DNA of 64,000 nt from GCA-003244245 sp050700055 (lineage in GTDB: Bacteria; Actinomycetota; Actinomycetes; Mycobacteriales; Pseudonocardiaceae). The notes below the pieces were generated by a model. The model was not told the DNA's origin. It did not search any database and worked only from the letters and a program-made list of their open reading frames with translations. The translations under genes were made by a program, and so were the position numbers. Positions 24,264-32,383 of this stretch are shown piece after piece. The stretch is from contig JBOHGE010000028.1 of assembly GCA_050700055.1 (NCBI GenBank), positions 11,767 through 75,766 of the forward strand, given 5' to 3'. Position 1 is the first letter of the stretch; each line of letters begins with the position of its first letter.

Positions 24264-25115
24264 ATGGCAGAACGGGGCGACCCGTCAGCGCTGCGTTGGC
24301 TGATCGGCGTTGAACTGCACAACCACCGCAAGCGCGCCGGCCAGACGCTGGCTGCGGCGGCCAAGGCGCTGGGCTGCTCCCCCGGTCTCGTCGGCCACTT
24401 CGAGAAGGGGCTCTACTTCCCGCAACCGGAGCAGATCGCTGGGCTGCTCGCCTTCTACGGAGCCCCGGTGTGGGACGTCGAGCGGCTCTCCTCGCTGGCC
24501 GGCCGGGCTGACCAACGGACCTGGCTGGCGCCATGGAACGACGTCATTCCGGACTGGTTGAAGACCTACGTCGGGCTCGAGGGACTCGCCTCCTACGAGG
24601 TCGCCTACTCGCCGCTGGTGTTGCATGCGCTGGTACAGACCCAGGCGTACTCGACGGGGGCTACCGCCGGCAGCGCCCGGGTCCGCCCCGACCAGGTGGA
24701 GCGGCTGGTCAGCCTCCGGATGGAGCGGCAACGCCGGCTCTTCAGCGACACCAGCCTGTTACGGTTCACCTCGATCATCGAGGAATCGGTGCTGGACCGG
24801 CCGATCGGCGGCGCCGCCACCATGCGAGCGCAGCTCGAGCACCTCATCGAGCTGTCGGAGCGGGACAACGTGGAGATCCTGGTACTGCCCACCGCGGTCG
24901 GTCATCACGACGGCCTGGAAGGGACCTTCCACGTGCTGCACTTCGAGCAGGCACAGTCCGTTGGATACATAGAGTATTCGGATGGGGCTATTTACGTGCA
25001 AGATCAAGATCAAGTTGCGGCGTATACTCGAACGGCGGAGTCTTTAAACTCCGTGGCGTTGTCGCAACGCGAGTCAATCCAGGCGATTGCGACACGGCTC
25101 ACCAGATCGAGTTAA
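24264..25115 (+). CDS. XRE-family regulator with DUF5753 domain
   Basis: This 283-residue regulator has an N-terminal helix-turn-helix (AAAAKALGCSPGLVGHFEKG) and a C-terminal DUF5753 domain (SYEVAYSPLVLHALVQTQAY, ERQRRLFSDTSLLRFTSIIE, NVEILVLPTAVGHHDGLEGT). It is a Scr1/WhiJ-type actinobacterial regulator that normally works with a DUF397 protein encoded beside it, as is the case here. The Shine-Dalgarno sequence gaaggag precedes the ATG. Base composition becomes AT-richer over the last 150 bases. Confidence 0.92.
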   Translation: MAERGDPSALRWLIGVELHNHRKRAGQTLAAAAKALGCSPGLVGHFEKGLYFPQPEQIAGLLAFYGAPVWDVERLSSLAGRADQRTWLAPWNDVIPDWLKTYVGLEGLASYEVAYSPLVLHALVQTQAYSTGATAGSARVRPDQVERLVSLRMERQRRLFSDTSLLRFTSIIEESVLDRPIGGAATMRAQLEHLIELSERDNVEILVLPTAVGHHDGLEGTFHVLHFEQAQSVGYIEYSDGAIYVQDQDQVAAYTRTAESLNSVALSQRESIQAIATRLTRSS

Positions 25116-25129
25116 GCCGGAGGATGAGC

Positions 25130-25492
25130 ATGAGCAACCCAGGGTGGCGCGCCGGATGGCGGACGTCGACCCGCAGCAGCAACGGGGGTAACTGCGTCGA
25201 GGTCGACTTCACTACAGCCAGCGTCCAGATCCGCGACAGCAAGAACCGGGGTACCGGGCCGATCATCGGTTTCACCCCCGCCCAGTGGGCGGCGTTTCTG
25301 CACGAGTCGGTGGGCGGGCTACCGAGCACCAACGGCGCGGTCGTCGTCACCCACGACAACGGCACCCAGGTCCGGTCCATCGCCAGTGCGGAAACTCTGA
25401 ACTTCACCCCTGACGAGTGGGCCGCTTTCATAGCCGGCTCTCACGACGGTGAGTTCGACTACCACATCCAGGTAACTGCCCTGGTCGGCTGA
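25130..25492 (+). CDS. Double DUF397 protein
   Basis: The start at the ATG at 25130 has a better spacing to ggagg than the ATG at 25124. The 120-residue protein contains two DUF397 units. The first has the standard TSTRSSNGGNCVEVDF and GFTPAQWAAFLHES blocks. The second (VVVTHDNGTQVRSIAS and NFTPDEWAAFIAGSHDGEFD) lacks the Ser/Cys opening. It follows the XRE/DUF5753 gene by 14 bases and is its likely antagonist or partner. Tandem DUF397 units in one chain are less common than single ones. Confidence 0.88.
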   Translation: MSNPGWRAGWRTSTRSSNGGNCVEVDFTTASVQIRDSKNRGTGPIIGFTPAQWAAFLHESVGGLPSTNGAVVVTHDNGTQVRSIASAETLNFTPDEWAAFIAGSHDGEFDYHIQVTALVG

Positions 25493-25506
25493 GGCGGCGA
25501 TCCCGC

Positions 25507-25947
25507 TCAGCGCAGCTCGTGTCCCGGGCGGGGCGTGGGCCGATCGTCGACGACCTCGCCCTCCACGACGGCACCGGGCGTGAAACGCACCGGAGCCTGA
25601 CCGACCGTGGATCGCAGCATCCGCCGCCGGACGAGTGCGCGGGTCGGCGGCAGGAGCAGTAGCAGACCCAGGATGTCAGAGACGAAGCCGGGCAGCACGA
25701 TGAACACACCGGCCGCGGCGATCAGCATCCCGTCAATCAGTTCCCGGTGCGGAGGCCGGCGGCTGCTGACCGCCTCCCGGAAGGCGACCAGGGTGCGGAT
25801 CCCCTCGCGCCGCAGCAGGGCAGCACCCACCAGCGACGCAAGGATCAACAGCCCGATAGTGGCCAGCACCCCGATCAACTTGCCCACCGCAACCAGCACT
25901 GCCAACTCGACGATGGCAGCGGTCAGCAGGATCAGCAAGATCGGCAT
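25507..25947 (-). CDS. fxsA: FxsA-family membrane protein
   Basis: From the ATG at 25947 the 146-residue protein has four hydrophobic segments: MPILLILLTAAIVELAVLVA, LIGVLATIGLLILASLVGAA, a segment near GMLIAAAGVFIVLPGFVSD and ILGLLLLLPPTRALVRR. The Leu-Pro-Gly-Phe-Xaa-Ser-Asp motif is the family signature. FxsA suppresses phage F exclusion in E. coli; its normal role is unclear. A longer frame upstream is rejected because the signature hydrophobic start is at Met31 of it. Confidence 0.88.
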   Translation of the reverse strand: MPILLILLTAAIVELAVLVAVGKLIGVLATIGLLILASLVGAALLRREGIRTLVAFREAVSSRRPPHRELIDGMLIAAAGVFIVLPGFVSDILGLLLLLPPTRALVRRRMLRSTVGQAPVRFTPGAVVEGEVVDDRPTPRPGHELR

Positions 25948-26179
25948 GATGCTGGTGCTCCCTCGGATCGGCTGGCTGGCGGGAAGCGCTCTCGCACTGT
26001 CAACGCACGACGCCGCAGCTTCGCTCCCGGTACACAAACCTACCGGTGCAGCCGGACCGGATCGCGACGACCGGCATCCGCTACCGCACCGGCTCCGGCT
26101 GCCCGACGAAGACGGTTACGTCGAACCAGCCGGTCGGTAAAATCCAGGTAACCCGTCTGGACGGCGTCACTTGCCCTCT

Positions 26180-26204
26180 CGTCACCGCGCCCCCTATGGT
26201 GACG
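26180..26204. promoter_or_regulatory. Candidate operator upstream of the hydrogenase operon
   Basis: The inverted repeat cgtcacc-N11-ggtgacg lies 42 bases before the first gene of the hydrogenase locus, and another gtcac occurs 15 bases upstream. The symmetry suits a dimeric regulator. No specific regulator can be named from the site alone. Confidence 0.4.
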
Positions 26205-26245
26205 TGAGCCACACGCACGGCTAACCAGGGCGGGAGGTGTGCGGC

Positions 26246-26866
26246 GTGTCCGGGCCACCAGCCGGAACCGCCACCGCCGAAGAACTCTTCGAGCGGCGCG
26301 TGCCACCCCTTTATCAACTGGCGGATGATGCAGCGGCGATCGCCGTTGCGTGCCACGCCATGGCGGTTCGCTTCCACCTCGGCGGCACTCTGGTGGTCTT
26401 CGGCAACGGAGCGGCCAGTACGGACGCCCAGCACGTCGCCGTCGAGTTCGTTCATCCGGTCATCATGGGCAAGCAGGCGCTGCCGGCGATCTCTTTGACC
26501 GCTGACGTCGCGACGGTGACCGGTATCGCCGGGTTGGAGGGTTTCGATGAGATCTTCGCCCATCAACTGCGCCACCTGGCGTCGGCGCGGGACATCGCCT
26601 TGGGGATCTCTCCCGACGGCAACTGCGGCAACGTGGTGCGCGGCTTGGCCGCCGCCCGGGAGCTGGGCCTGCTCACGATCGCACTCACCGGCGGTGACGG
26701 CGGGCAGATCGCGTCGCGCCACGCTGCCGACCACATCGTGGTAGCGCACTCCGACGACCCACGAGTGATCAAGGAAGTGCATGTCACGAGCTACCACGTG
26801 TTGTGGGAGCTGGTGCATGTGTTCTTCGAGCATCCGAGCCTGCTGGAGCCGGGGGCGGTGGCATGA
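26246..26866 (+). CDS. SIS-domain protein (GmhA-like), hydrogenase locus
   Basis: The 206-residue protein resembles phosphoheptose isomerases: GGTLVVFGNGAASTDAQHVA at the sugar-phosphate loop, ISPDGNCGNVVRGLAAAREL in the second SIS half and a helical end. The GTG at 26246 was chosen because the Shine-Dalgarno GGGAGG overlaps the earlier GTG at 26237. Genes of this type recur at group 1h hydrogenase loci, but no heptose pathway is present here and the substrate is unknown. The usual Ser of GNGGS is Ala here (GNGAAS). It overlaps the next gene by four bases. Confidence 0.85.
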   Translation: MSGPPAGTATAEELFERRVPPLYQLADDAAAIAVACHAMAVRFHLGGTLVVFGNGAASTDAQHVAVEFVHPVIMGKQALPAISLTADVATVTGIAGLEGFDEIFAHQLRHLASARDIALGISPDGNCGNVVRGLAAARELGLLTIALTGGDGGQIASRHAADHIVVAHSDDPRVIKEVHVTSYHVLWELVHVFFEHPSLLEPGAVA

Positions 26867-27090
26867 CCGTTCCGGAATGTCACGGCGAGGTGTGCATCAC
26901 CTGCTCGGATGAGGCCGTCGCGGTCCGCATCGTTGAGTTGCTCCCCGACGATCTGGCCATGGTGGACACCGGGTCCGGTACCGAGGAAGTAAGTATCGCG
27001 TTGGTGTCGGCAGGGGTCGGAGACGAGATCCTGGTCCATGCCAAGGAAGCGATCGCGGTCCTCGGGCAACCGGAAAGAGTCCCCGAATGA
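26863..27090 (+). CDS. HypC/HupF-like small protein, divergent N-terminus
   Basis: The 75-residue protein aligns with HypC/HupF over its beta-barrel part (VRIVELLPDDLAMVDTGSG and VGDEILVHAKEAIAVL). True HypC proteins start Met-Cys and use that Cys to carry the Fe(CN)2CO unit. This one instead begins MTVPECHGEVCITCSDEAV with Cys6, Cys11 and Cys14. It is sandwiched between two SIS genes with four-base overlaps on both sides. A canonical HypC is encoded at 35014, so this one probably has a different, unknown assembly task. Confidence 0.75.
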   Translation: MTVPECHGEVCITCSDEAVAVRIVELLPDDLAMVDTGSGTEEVSIALVSAGVGDEILVHAKEAIAVLGQPERVPE

Positions 27091-27890
27091 AGCCCGGGAC
27101 CAACGGTCATGGCCACCGCGGACCAGTCAGGTCTGATGACCAATCGCGGGCTGATGCCCAGTCCCGGTCCGGCGATCTCGCGTCGCTGTACCCATTCCTG
27201 TACTCGCACCCTGACGACCCCGGCGCGGACCACCCCGAGACTCCGGATCTCGATTCGGTCCTGACCGAGGTACGCCGGTCCACAGTGGATAAGGTGCATC
27301 AGATCGTGGCGCTACGGCGCGAGGTCCTCAGCCGCGATAGCCGGCGGCTGGCGGCGTGTGCCTCGGCAATGGCGGCAGCGTTCGCAACCGGCGGGCGGCT
27401 GTTCGCTATCGGCAACGGGGGAAGCTGCACAGATGCAGCCGACCTCGCGAGCCTGTTTCTGTACCCGGGTCCGGGACGGCGGGCATTGCCCGCCTTCGCG
27501 CTCGCCGGGGACATCGCGGTGCTGACGGCGCTGTCGAACGACGTCTCCTTCGACGTCGTCTTCGCCCGCCAGATCGCAGCATTCGGGCGGCGCGGTGACG
27601 TCGTCGTCGGGCTGTCCACATCGGGCAACTCCGCTAATCTCGTACGCGCCTTCGACGAGGCGGGCAGGCGTGGCCTGCTCACCATCGGTTTGGCGGGTTA
27701 CGACGGCGGGGCGATGGCCGAACTGGGCAGCATCGACCACCTGTTCGTGGTTCCTTCGGACTCCGTGCATCGGGTTCAAGAGGCGCAGACCACGATTTAT
27801 CACACGCTGTGGGAGCTCACCCTTGACGAGCTGACCAGCCGACAGCGACATCCGGTACAAGAGAGCGACCGGAGGTCGCTCGTGGAGTAG
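27087..27890 (+). CDS. Second SIS-domain protein, hydrogenase locus
   Basis: The 267-residue protein has about 60 disordered N-terminal residues, then a GmhA-like SIS domain: GRLFAIGNGGSCTDAADLAS (complete phosphate loop) and DVVVGLSTSGNSANLVRAFD. The second loop is the classical STSGNS. It thus complements the first SIS protein, whose phosphate-loop Ser is changed. The two could form a hetero-oligomer. It ends six bases before hhyS. Its role in hydrogen metabolism is not established. Confidence 0.85.
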   Translation: MKPGTNGHGHRGPVRSDDQSRADAQSRSGDLASLYPFLYSHPDDPGADHPETPDLDSVLTEVRRSTVDKVHQIVALRREVLSRDSRRLAACASAMAAAFATGGRLFAIGNGGSCTDAADLASLFLYPGPGRRALPAFALAGDIAVLTALSNDVSFDVVFARQIAAFGRRGDVVVGLSTSGNSANLVRAFDEAGRRGLLTIGLAGYDGGAMAELGSIDHLFVVPSDSVHRVQEAQTTIYHTLWELTLDELTSRQRHPVQESDRRSLVE

Positions 27891-27896
27891 GGGATC

Positions 27897-28967
27897 ATGA
27901 CCACACCAACTGCACAAGCCACTCCCACCACGCAAGAAGAAGAGGCTCCGATCCACATTCTGTGGATCAACTGCGGTCTCTCCTGTGATGGGGACTCGGT
28001 TGCCCTGACTGCAGCAACCCAGCCCAGCATCGAGGAGATCGCATTGGGCGCTCTCCCTGGGCTGCCCAAGATCGCCGTGCACTGGCCACTCATCGACTTC
28101 GAGTGTGGCCCGGATCAGGGTGCCGACACCTTCATCGAGTGGTTCCACAAGGCCGATCGCGGCGAGCTGGAACCGTTCGTGCTCGTCCTGGAAGGCTCCA
28201 TCCCGAACGAGTCGATCAACGGTGACGGCTACTTCACCGGTTTCGGGTACAACCACGACACCATGCAGCCGATCACGATCAACGAGTGGATCGACAAGCT
28301 GGCGCCCAAGGCGACGATCATTCTCGCGGTCGGCACCTGCGCCACCTACGGCGGTATCCACGGCATGGCGGGCAACCCGACCGGTGCCATGGGTGTGCCG
28401 GACTACCTGGGCTGGGACTGGAAGTCCAAGGCCGGGATCCCCATCGTCTGCGTGCCCGGCTGCCCGGTCCACCCGGACAACCTCTCCGAGACGATCCTGT
28501 ACCTGCTCTACCAGGCCGCCGGCCTGGCACCGATGATCCCGCTGGACGAGCACCTGCGCCCGCAGTGGCTGTTCGGCAACACCGTGCACGAGGGCTGTGA
28601 CCGGGCCGGCTACTACGAGCAGGGCGAGTTCGCCAAGACCTACGACTCACCGAAGTGCTTGGTGAAGCTGGGCTGCTGGGGCCCGGTGGTGAAGTGCAAC
28701 GTGCCCAAGCGGGGCTGGATCAATGGTGTGGGTGGCTGCCCGAACGTGGGTGGTATCTGCATCGGCTGCACCATGCCCGGCTTCCCGGACAAGTTCATGC
28801 CGTTCATGGACGCACCGCCGGGCTCGCTGGTGTCGGGGACCGCAAGCATGGCCTACGGTTCGGTCATCCGGTCGCTGCGCAATATCACCCTCAAGAAGGT
28901 CGACGCCGAGCCCAAGTGGCGTAAGAAGGGCCGGCAGCTTGAGACCGGCTACAAGCCCTCCTGGTGA
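27897..28967 (+). CDS. hhyS: Group 1h [NiFe] hydrogenase small subunit
   Basis: The 356-residue electron-transfer subunit has no Tat signal, so the enzyme faces the cytoplasm. The first motif is Cys26-GLS-Cys30-Asp-Gly-Asp, with an acidic residue among candidate ligands of the proximal cluster; group 1h enzymes are reported to use three Cys and one Asp there. Other cluster ligands are in AVGTCATYGG, VPGCPVHPDN, VHEGCDRAGY, KLGCWGPVVKC and GGCPNVGGICIGCTMPGFPD. Family members oxidise atmospheric H2. It precedes hhyL by 33 bases, with ggagaaagg in the gap. Confidence 0.95.
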   Translation: MTTPTAQATPTTQEEEAPIHILWINCGLSCDGDSVALTAATQPSIEEIALGALPGLPKIAVHWPLIDFECGPDQGADTFIEWFHKADRGELEPFVLVLEGSIPNESINGDGYFTGFGYNHDTMQPITINEWIDKLAPKATIILAVGTCATYGGIHGMAGNPTGAMGVPDYLGWDWKSKAGIPIVCVPGCPVHPDNLSETILYLLYQAAGLAPMIPLDEHLRPQWLFGNTVHEGCDRAGYYEQGEFAKTYDSPKCLVKLGCWGPVVKCNVPKRGWINGVGGCPNVGGICIGCTMPGFPDKFMPFMDAPPGSLVSGTASMAYGSVIRSLRNITLKKVDAEPKWRKKGRQLETGYKPSW

Positions 28968-29000
28968 CCGCTGACCGGCTGGAGAAAGGCATCTAGACAA

Positions 29001-30806
29001 ATGACAACCACTGCACCCAGGCACGGCTCCGCCGGTACCGGCCAACTCACCGAGATGGTGTGGGACCCGGTAACCCGGATCGTCGGCAGCCTAGGTATCT
29101 ATACGAAGATTGATTTTGCGGCAGGCCGCGTGGCCGAGTGCCACAGCAGTTCGTCGGTCTTCCGCGGGTACTCCATTTTCATGAAGGGCAAGGACCCTCG
29201 GGACGCCCACTTCATCACCAGTCGTATCTGCGGGATCTGTGGTGACAACCACGCCACCTGCTCGGTGTACAACCAGAACATGGCCTATGGAGTAGTTCCA
29301 CCGCACCTCGGTGAATGGGTCATCAACCTGGGCGAAGCGGCCGAGTACATGTTCGACCACAACATCTTCCAGGAGAACCTGGTCGGGGTCGACTATTGCG
29401 AGAAGATGGTCGCCGAGACCAACCCCGGTGTCCTCGAGCTGGCGAACCGCACCCCGTGCCCGCAGGCCGAGGCTCACGGTTACCGGTACATCGGTGACAT
29501 CATGCGGGCGCTCAACCCGCTCTCGGGTGAGTTCTACCGCGAGGCATTGCAGGTCTCCCGCTACACGCGCGAGATGTTCTGCCTCATGGAGGGTCGCCAC
29601 GTGCACCCCTCCACGCTGTACCCGGGCGGTGTCGGCACCGTCGCCACCCACCAGCTGTTCTTCGACTACTACACCCGCCTCATGCGGTACGTGGAGTTCT
29701 GCAAGCGGATCGTGCCGCTACACGACGACCTGTTCAGCTTCTTCTACGACGCCATGCCCGGCTATGAAGAGGTGGGTAGGCGCCGGGTGCTGCTGGGTTG
29801 CTGGGGCGCTCTCAACGACCCGGAGCACTGCGACTTCGACTACAAGAACATGACCAACTGGGGACGCAAGATGTTCGTCACCCCCGGTGTGGTCGTGGAC
29901 GGCAAGCTGGTCACCAACGATCTGGTGAAGATCAACCTCGGGTTGCGGATCCTGCTCGGCTCCTCGTTCTACGAGGACTGGGACAACCAGGAGATCTTCG
30001 TTGATCGGGACCCGCTGGGTAACCCGGTCGACCGCAAACACCCGTGGAACCAGCACACCATCCCGCGGCCGGCCAAGCGCGACTTCTCCAGTCACTACAG
30101 CTGGACCATGTCGCCACGGTGGTTCGACGGCAAGGACTACCTCGCCCTGGACACCGGCGGCGGGCCGCTGGCCCGGTTGTGGCCGACGGCGCTGTCCGGG
30201 CTGGTGGACACCGGCACCGTCAAGGCCACCGGCCACAGCGTGCAGATCAACCTGCCGGCGACGATGACGAAGCCTGCGGTCTCGTTCGAGTGGAAGATCC
30301 CGTACGACAAGGCTGGTAAGCCGCTGTCCAACGCGATCGAGCGCAACCGGGCCCGGACCTACTTCCAGGCATACTCCGCGGCTCTTGCCCTGCACTTCGT
30401 GGAGAAGGCCCTGGCCGAGGTGCGTGCTGGTCGCACCTCGACCTGGAGCCCGTTCAAGGTGCCGAAGGAAGCGATCAGCTGTGGCTGGACCGAAGCGGTC
30501 CGTGGCGTGCTGTCGCACCACATGGTGATCCAGAACGGGAAGATCGCCAATTACCACCCGTACCCGCCCACCCCGTGGAACGGCAGTGTCCGCGATATCT
30601 ACGGCACTCCGGGCCCCTACGAGGACGCCGTGCAGAACACGCCGATCTTCGAGGAGAACCCACCGGCGAAGTTCAAGGGCATCGACATCATGCGGGCGGT
30701 ACGCAGCTTCGACCCGTGCCTGCCTTGTGGCGTGCACATGTATCTCGGAGAAGGCAAAGAGTTGCAACGACTGCACACGCCACACTCATTCCCCACAGGC
30801 GGTTGA
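29001..30806 (+). CDS. hhyL: Group 1h [NiFe] hydrogenase large subunit
   Basis: The 601-residue catalytic subunit holds the Ni-Fe centre. The four Ni/Fe ligands are Cys77 and Cys80 (SRICGICGDNHATC) and Cys573 and Cys576 (DPCLPCGVHMY). The protein extends 22 residues after the His579 at which maturation proteases normally cleave, so it is made as a precursor. A substrate protease is encoded at 34369. Together with hhyS it forms a high-affinity, oxygen-tolerant H2-oxidising enzyme. Confidence 0.96.
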   Translation: MTTTAPRHGSAGTGQLTEMVWDPVTRIVGSLGIYTKIDFAAGRVAECHSSSSVFRGYSIFMKGKDPRDAHFITSRICGICGDNHATCSVYNQNMAYGVVPPHLGEWVINLGEAAEYMFDHNIFQENLVGVDYCEKMVAETNPGVLELANRTPCPQAEAHGYRYIGDIMRALNPLSGEFYREALQVSRYTREMFCLMEGRHVHPSTLYPGGVGTVATHQLFFDYYTRLMRYVEFCKRIVPLHDDLFSFFYDAMPGYEEVGRRRVLLGCWGALNDPEHCDFDYKNMTNWGRKMFVTPGVVVDGKLVTNDLVKINLGLRILLGSSFYEDWDNQEIFVDRDPLGNPVDRKHPWNQHTIPRPAKRDFSSHYSWTMSPRWFDGKDYLALDTGGGPLARLWPTALSGLVDTGTVKATGHSVQINLPATMTKPAVSFEWKIPYDKAGKPLSNAIERNRARTYFQAYSAALALHFVEKALAEVRAGRTSTWSPFKVPKEAISCGWTEAVRGVLSHHMVIQNGKIANYHPYPPTPWNGSVRDIYGTPGPYEDAVQNTPIFEENPPAKFKGIDIMRAVRSFDPCLPCGVHMYLGEGKELQRLHTPHSFPTGG

Positions 30807-30809
30807 GTC

Positions 30810-31727
30810 GTGCCCGCTAGTAACACGGTGACCACTAGTAACACAGTGGATATTCAGGCGGTCGGGAAGCAGGTCGAGGCGCTGCTCGCGGAGTTCGCCT
30901 CGACCTCCGACCCGGCTACCGCCGCTCGGGCCGAGGAGCTGGTCGGCCTGCTCGTCGAGTTCTACGGTGCGGGCCTGGCCCGCATCGTAGAACTCCTCGA
31001 CCAGCAGGCCGTCGCTCCGCTGCTGGCCGATGGCTTGGTGACGAGTCTGTTGGTGCTGCACGACCTGCACCCGCAGAGCACGGAGGAACGAGTGCTGGCC
31101 GCCCTGGAACGGGTCCGGCCCTACCTCGGCTCGCATGCCGGCGATGTCGAGTACCTGGGGCTGGATCCCGACGGGACGGTGCAGCTGCGGCTGGCGGGCA
31201 GCTGCGATGGCTGCCCGTCGTCGGCGATCACCGTGAAGATGGCCATCGAGAAAGGGATCGAGGACGTCGCTCCGGAGGTGACCAGGGTCGTCGTCGAAGG
31301 CATGACGCCCGACCCGAGCACGGTTCCGGCGGCGGAGGGGCACACCCTGCTACCGCTGACCCAGGTGAGCAAGCAGCCGGAGCCACCGGCTGCCACCTGG
31401 ATACAGGTGGACGGGATCCAGGATCTCGGCCAGGGCCGGGTGGCTCCCACGCTGGTCGCCGCGACTGCTGCGGTGGTGTGCAATGTGGGGGGCAGCCTCT
31501 ACGCCTACGCCGACCGGTGCCCGCTCTGCGGCTCCGGCCTGACCGGCGCGGAGCTGGTGGGGGCCTTGCTGGCCTGCCCCGGCTGCGCGCAGCGTTACGA
31601 CGTGGTCCGGGCCGGCCGTGGACTCGGCGGGGCCGGCGAGACCGCCAAGGCGCACCTCTACCCGTTCCCGCTGCTCACCGAGAGCGGTGGGGTCCGGATC
31701 GCGGTGCCCGCTGAGGCGATGTCATGA
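30810..31727 (+). CDS. NifU-domain / four-Cys Rieske-like fusion
   Basis: The 305-residue protein combines a helical N-terminus, a NifU C-type domain with the Cys132-x2-Cys135 cluster motif (GSCDGCPSSAITVK) and a C-terminal domain shaped like a Rieske fold. In the last domain the ligands are Cys237/Cys240 (RCPLCGSG) and Cys256/Cys259 (LACPGCAQRYD) in place of the usual Cys-His pairs. It may deliver or carry Fe-S clusters for the hydrogenase or accept its electrons. It starts three bases after hhyL and overlaps the next gene by four bases. Confidence 0.85.
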   Translation: MPASNTVTTSNTVDIQAVGKQVEALLAEFASTSDPATAARAEELVGLLVEFYGAGLARIVELLDQQAVAPLLADGLVTSLLVLHDLHPQSTEERVLAALERVRPYLGSHAGDVEYLGLDPDGTVQLRLAGSCDGCPSSAITVKMAIEKGIEDVAPEVTRVVVEGMTPDPSTVPAAEGHTLLPLTQVSKQPEPPAATWIQVDGIQDLGQGRVAPTLVAATAAVVCNVGGSLYAYADRCPLCGSGLTGAELVGALLACPGCAQRYDVVRAGRGLGGAGETAKAHLYPFPLLTESGGVRIAVPAEAMS

Positions 31728-32383
31728 AGACAGGGTTACGACGCTTCGTCGGGGGTGTCACCCCCGACGAAGCGTCACCTAAGGTCGAGCAGATCGAGCG
31801 GTGCGAGATGTGCGCCGAGCCGATCGCTGAGTGGCACGGGCACGTGGTCGATGTCGAGGGCCGCGGTCTGATGTGCACCTGCCGGCCCTGCGCTCTGTTG
31901 TTCACCAAGGAGGGCGCGGGTGGTGGGCGGTTCCGGGCCGTCCCGGAACGCTACCGGTACGCCGCCGACGTGCCGCTCGCCGCGGCAACCTGGGACTCGA
32001 TCGGGATCCCGGTGGCGATGGCGTTCTTCTTCACCAACAGCACGCTAGGGCAGACCGTCGCCTTCTACCCGAGCCCGGCAGGGGCGACCGAGTCCCTGCT
32101 GTCGTTGGAGGCCTGGACCGACCTGCTCGCCGCGACCCCGACACTGACCGACCTGAAACCTGATGTCGAGGCGTTGCTGGTGCACAAGCGCGAAAGCGGG
32201 TTCGAGTGCTTCGCGATCCCGATCGACGCTTGCTACCAGTTGGTCGGTCTGGTCAAGATGCACTGGAAGGGTTTCGACGGCGGAGAAGAGGCATGGTCGG
32301 CGATTCACGAGTTCTTCGCCGGCCTGCGGGAGCGCAGCGAACCAGTAGCGGTCGACAACGAGGGGGCGTCCGACAATGGCTGA
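31724..32383 (+). CDS. DUF5947 family protein
   Basis: The 219-residue cytosolic protein has an N-terminal metal-binding-like motif RCEMCAEPIAEWHGHVV followed by LMCTCRPCALLF, the pattern of DUF5947, and is otherwise of unknown fold. It is found beside group 1h hydrogenases and may assist assembly. The ATG at 31724 overlaps the previous stop, but the first 17 codons are taken up by a strong hairpin (31740-31776), so initiation further downstream is possible. Confidence 0.78.
   Translation: MKTGLRRFVGGVTPDEASPKVEQIERCEMCAEPIAEWHGHVVDVEGRGLMCTCRPCALLFTKEGAGGGRFRAVPERYRYAADVPLAAATWDSIGIPVAMAFFFTNSTLGQTVAFYPSPAGATESLLSLEAWTDLLAATPTLTDLKPDVEALLVHKRESGFECFAIPIDACYQLVGLVKMHWKGFDGGEEAWSAIHEFFAGLRERSEPVAVDNEGASDNG
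31740..31776 (+). terminator. Intra-operon hairpin
   Basis: Exact 17-bp arms (gacgcttcgtcgggggt and its complement) at 31740-31756 and 31760-31776 leave only a three-base loop. There is no T-run. It lies just inside the DUF5947 reading frame, after the structural and NifU-like genes. It could work as a partial terminator or an RNA-stabilising element that makes upstream genes more abundant than the downstream ones. Confidence 0.6.

Noticed and set aside
26246..27890. Heptose biosynthesis operon
   Set aside because: Only isomerase-like folds are present, without kinase, phosphatase or nucleotidyltransferase genes, and the next genes are hydrogenase subunits.
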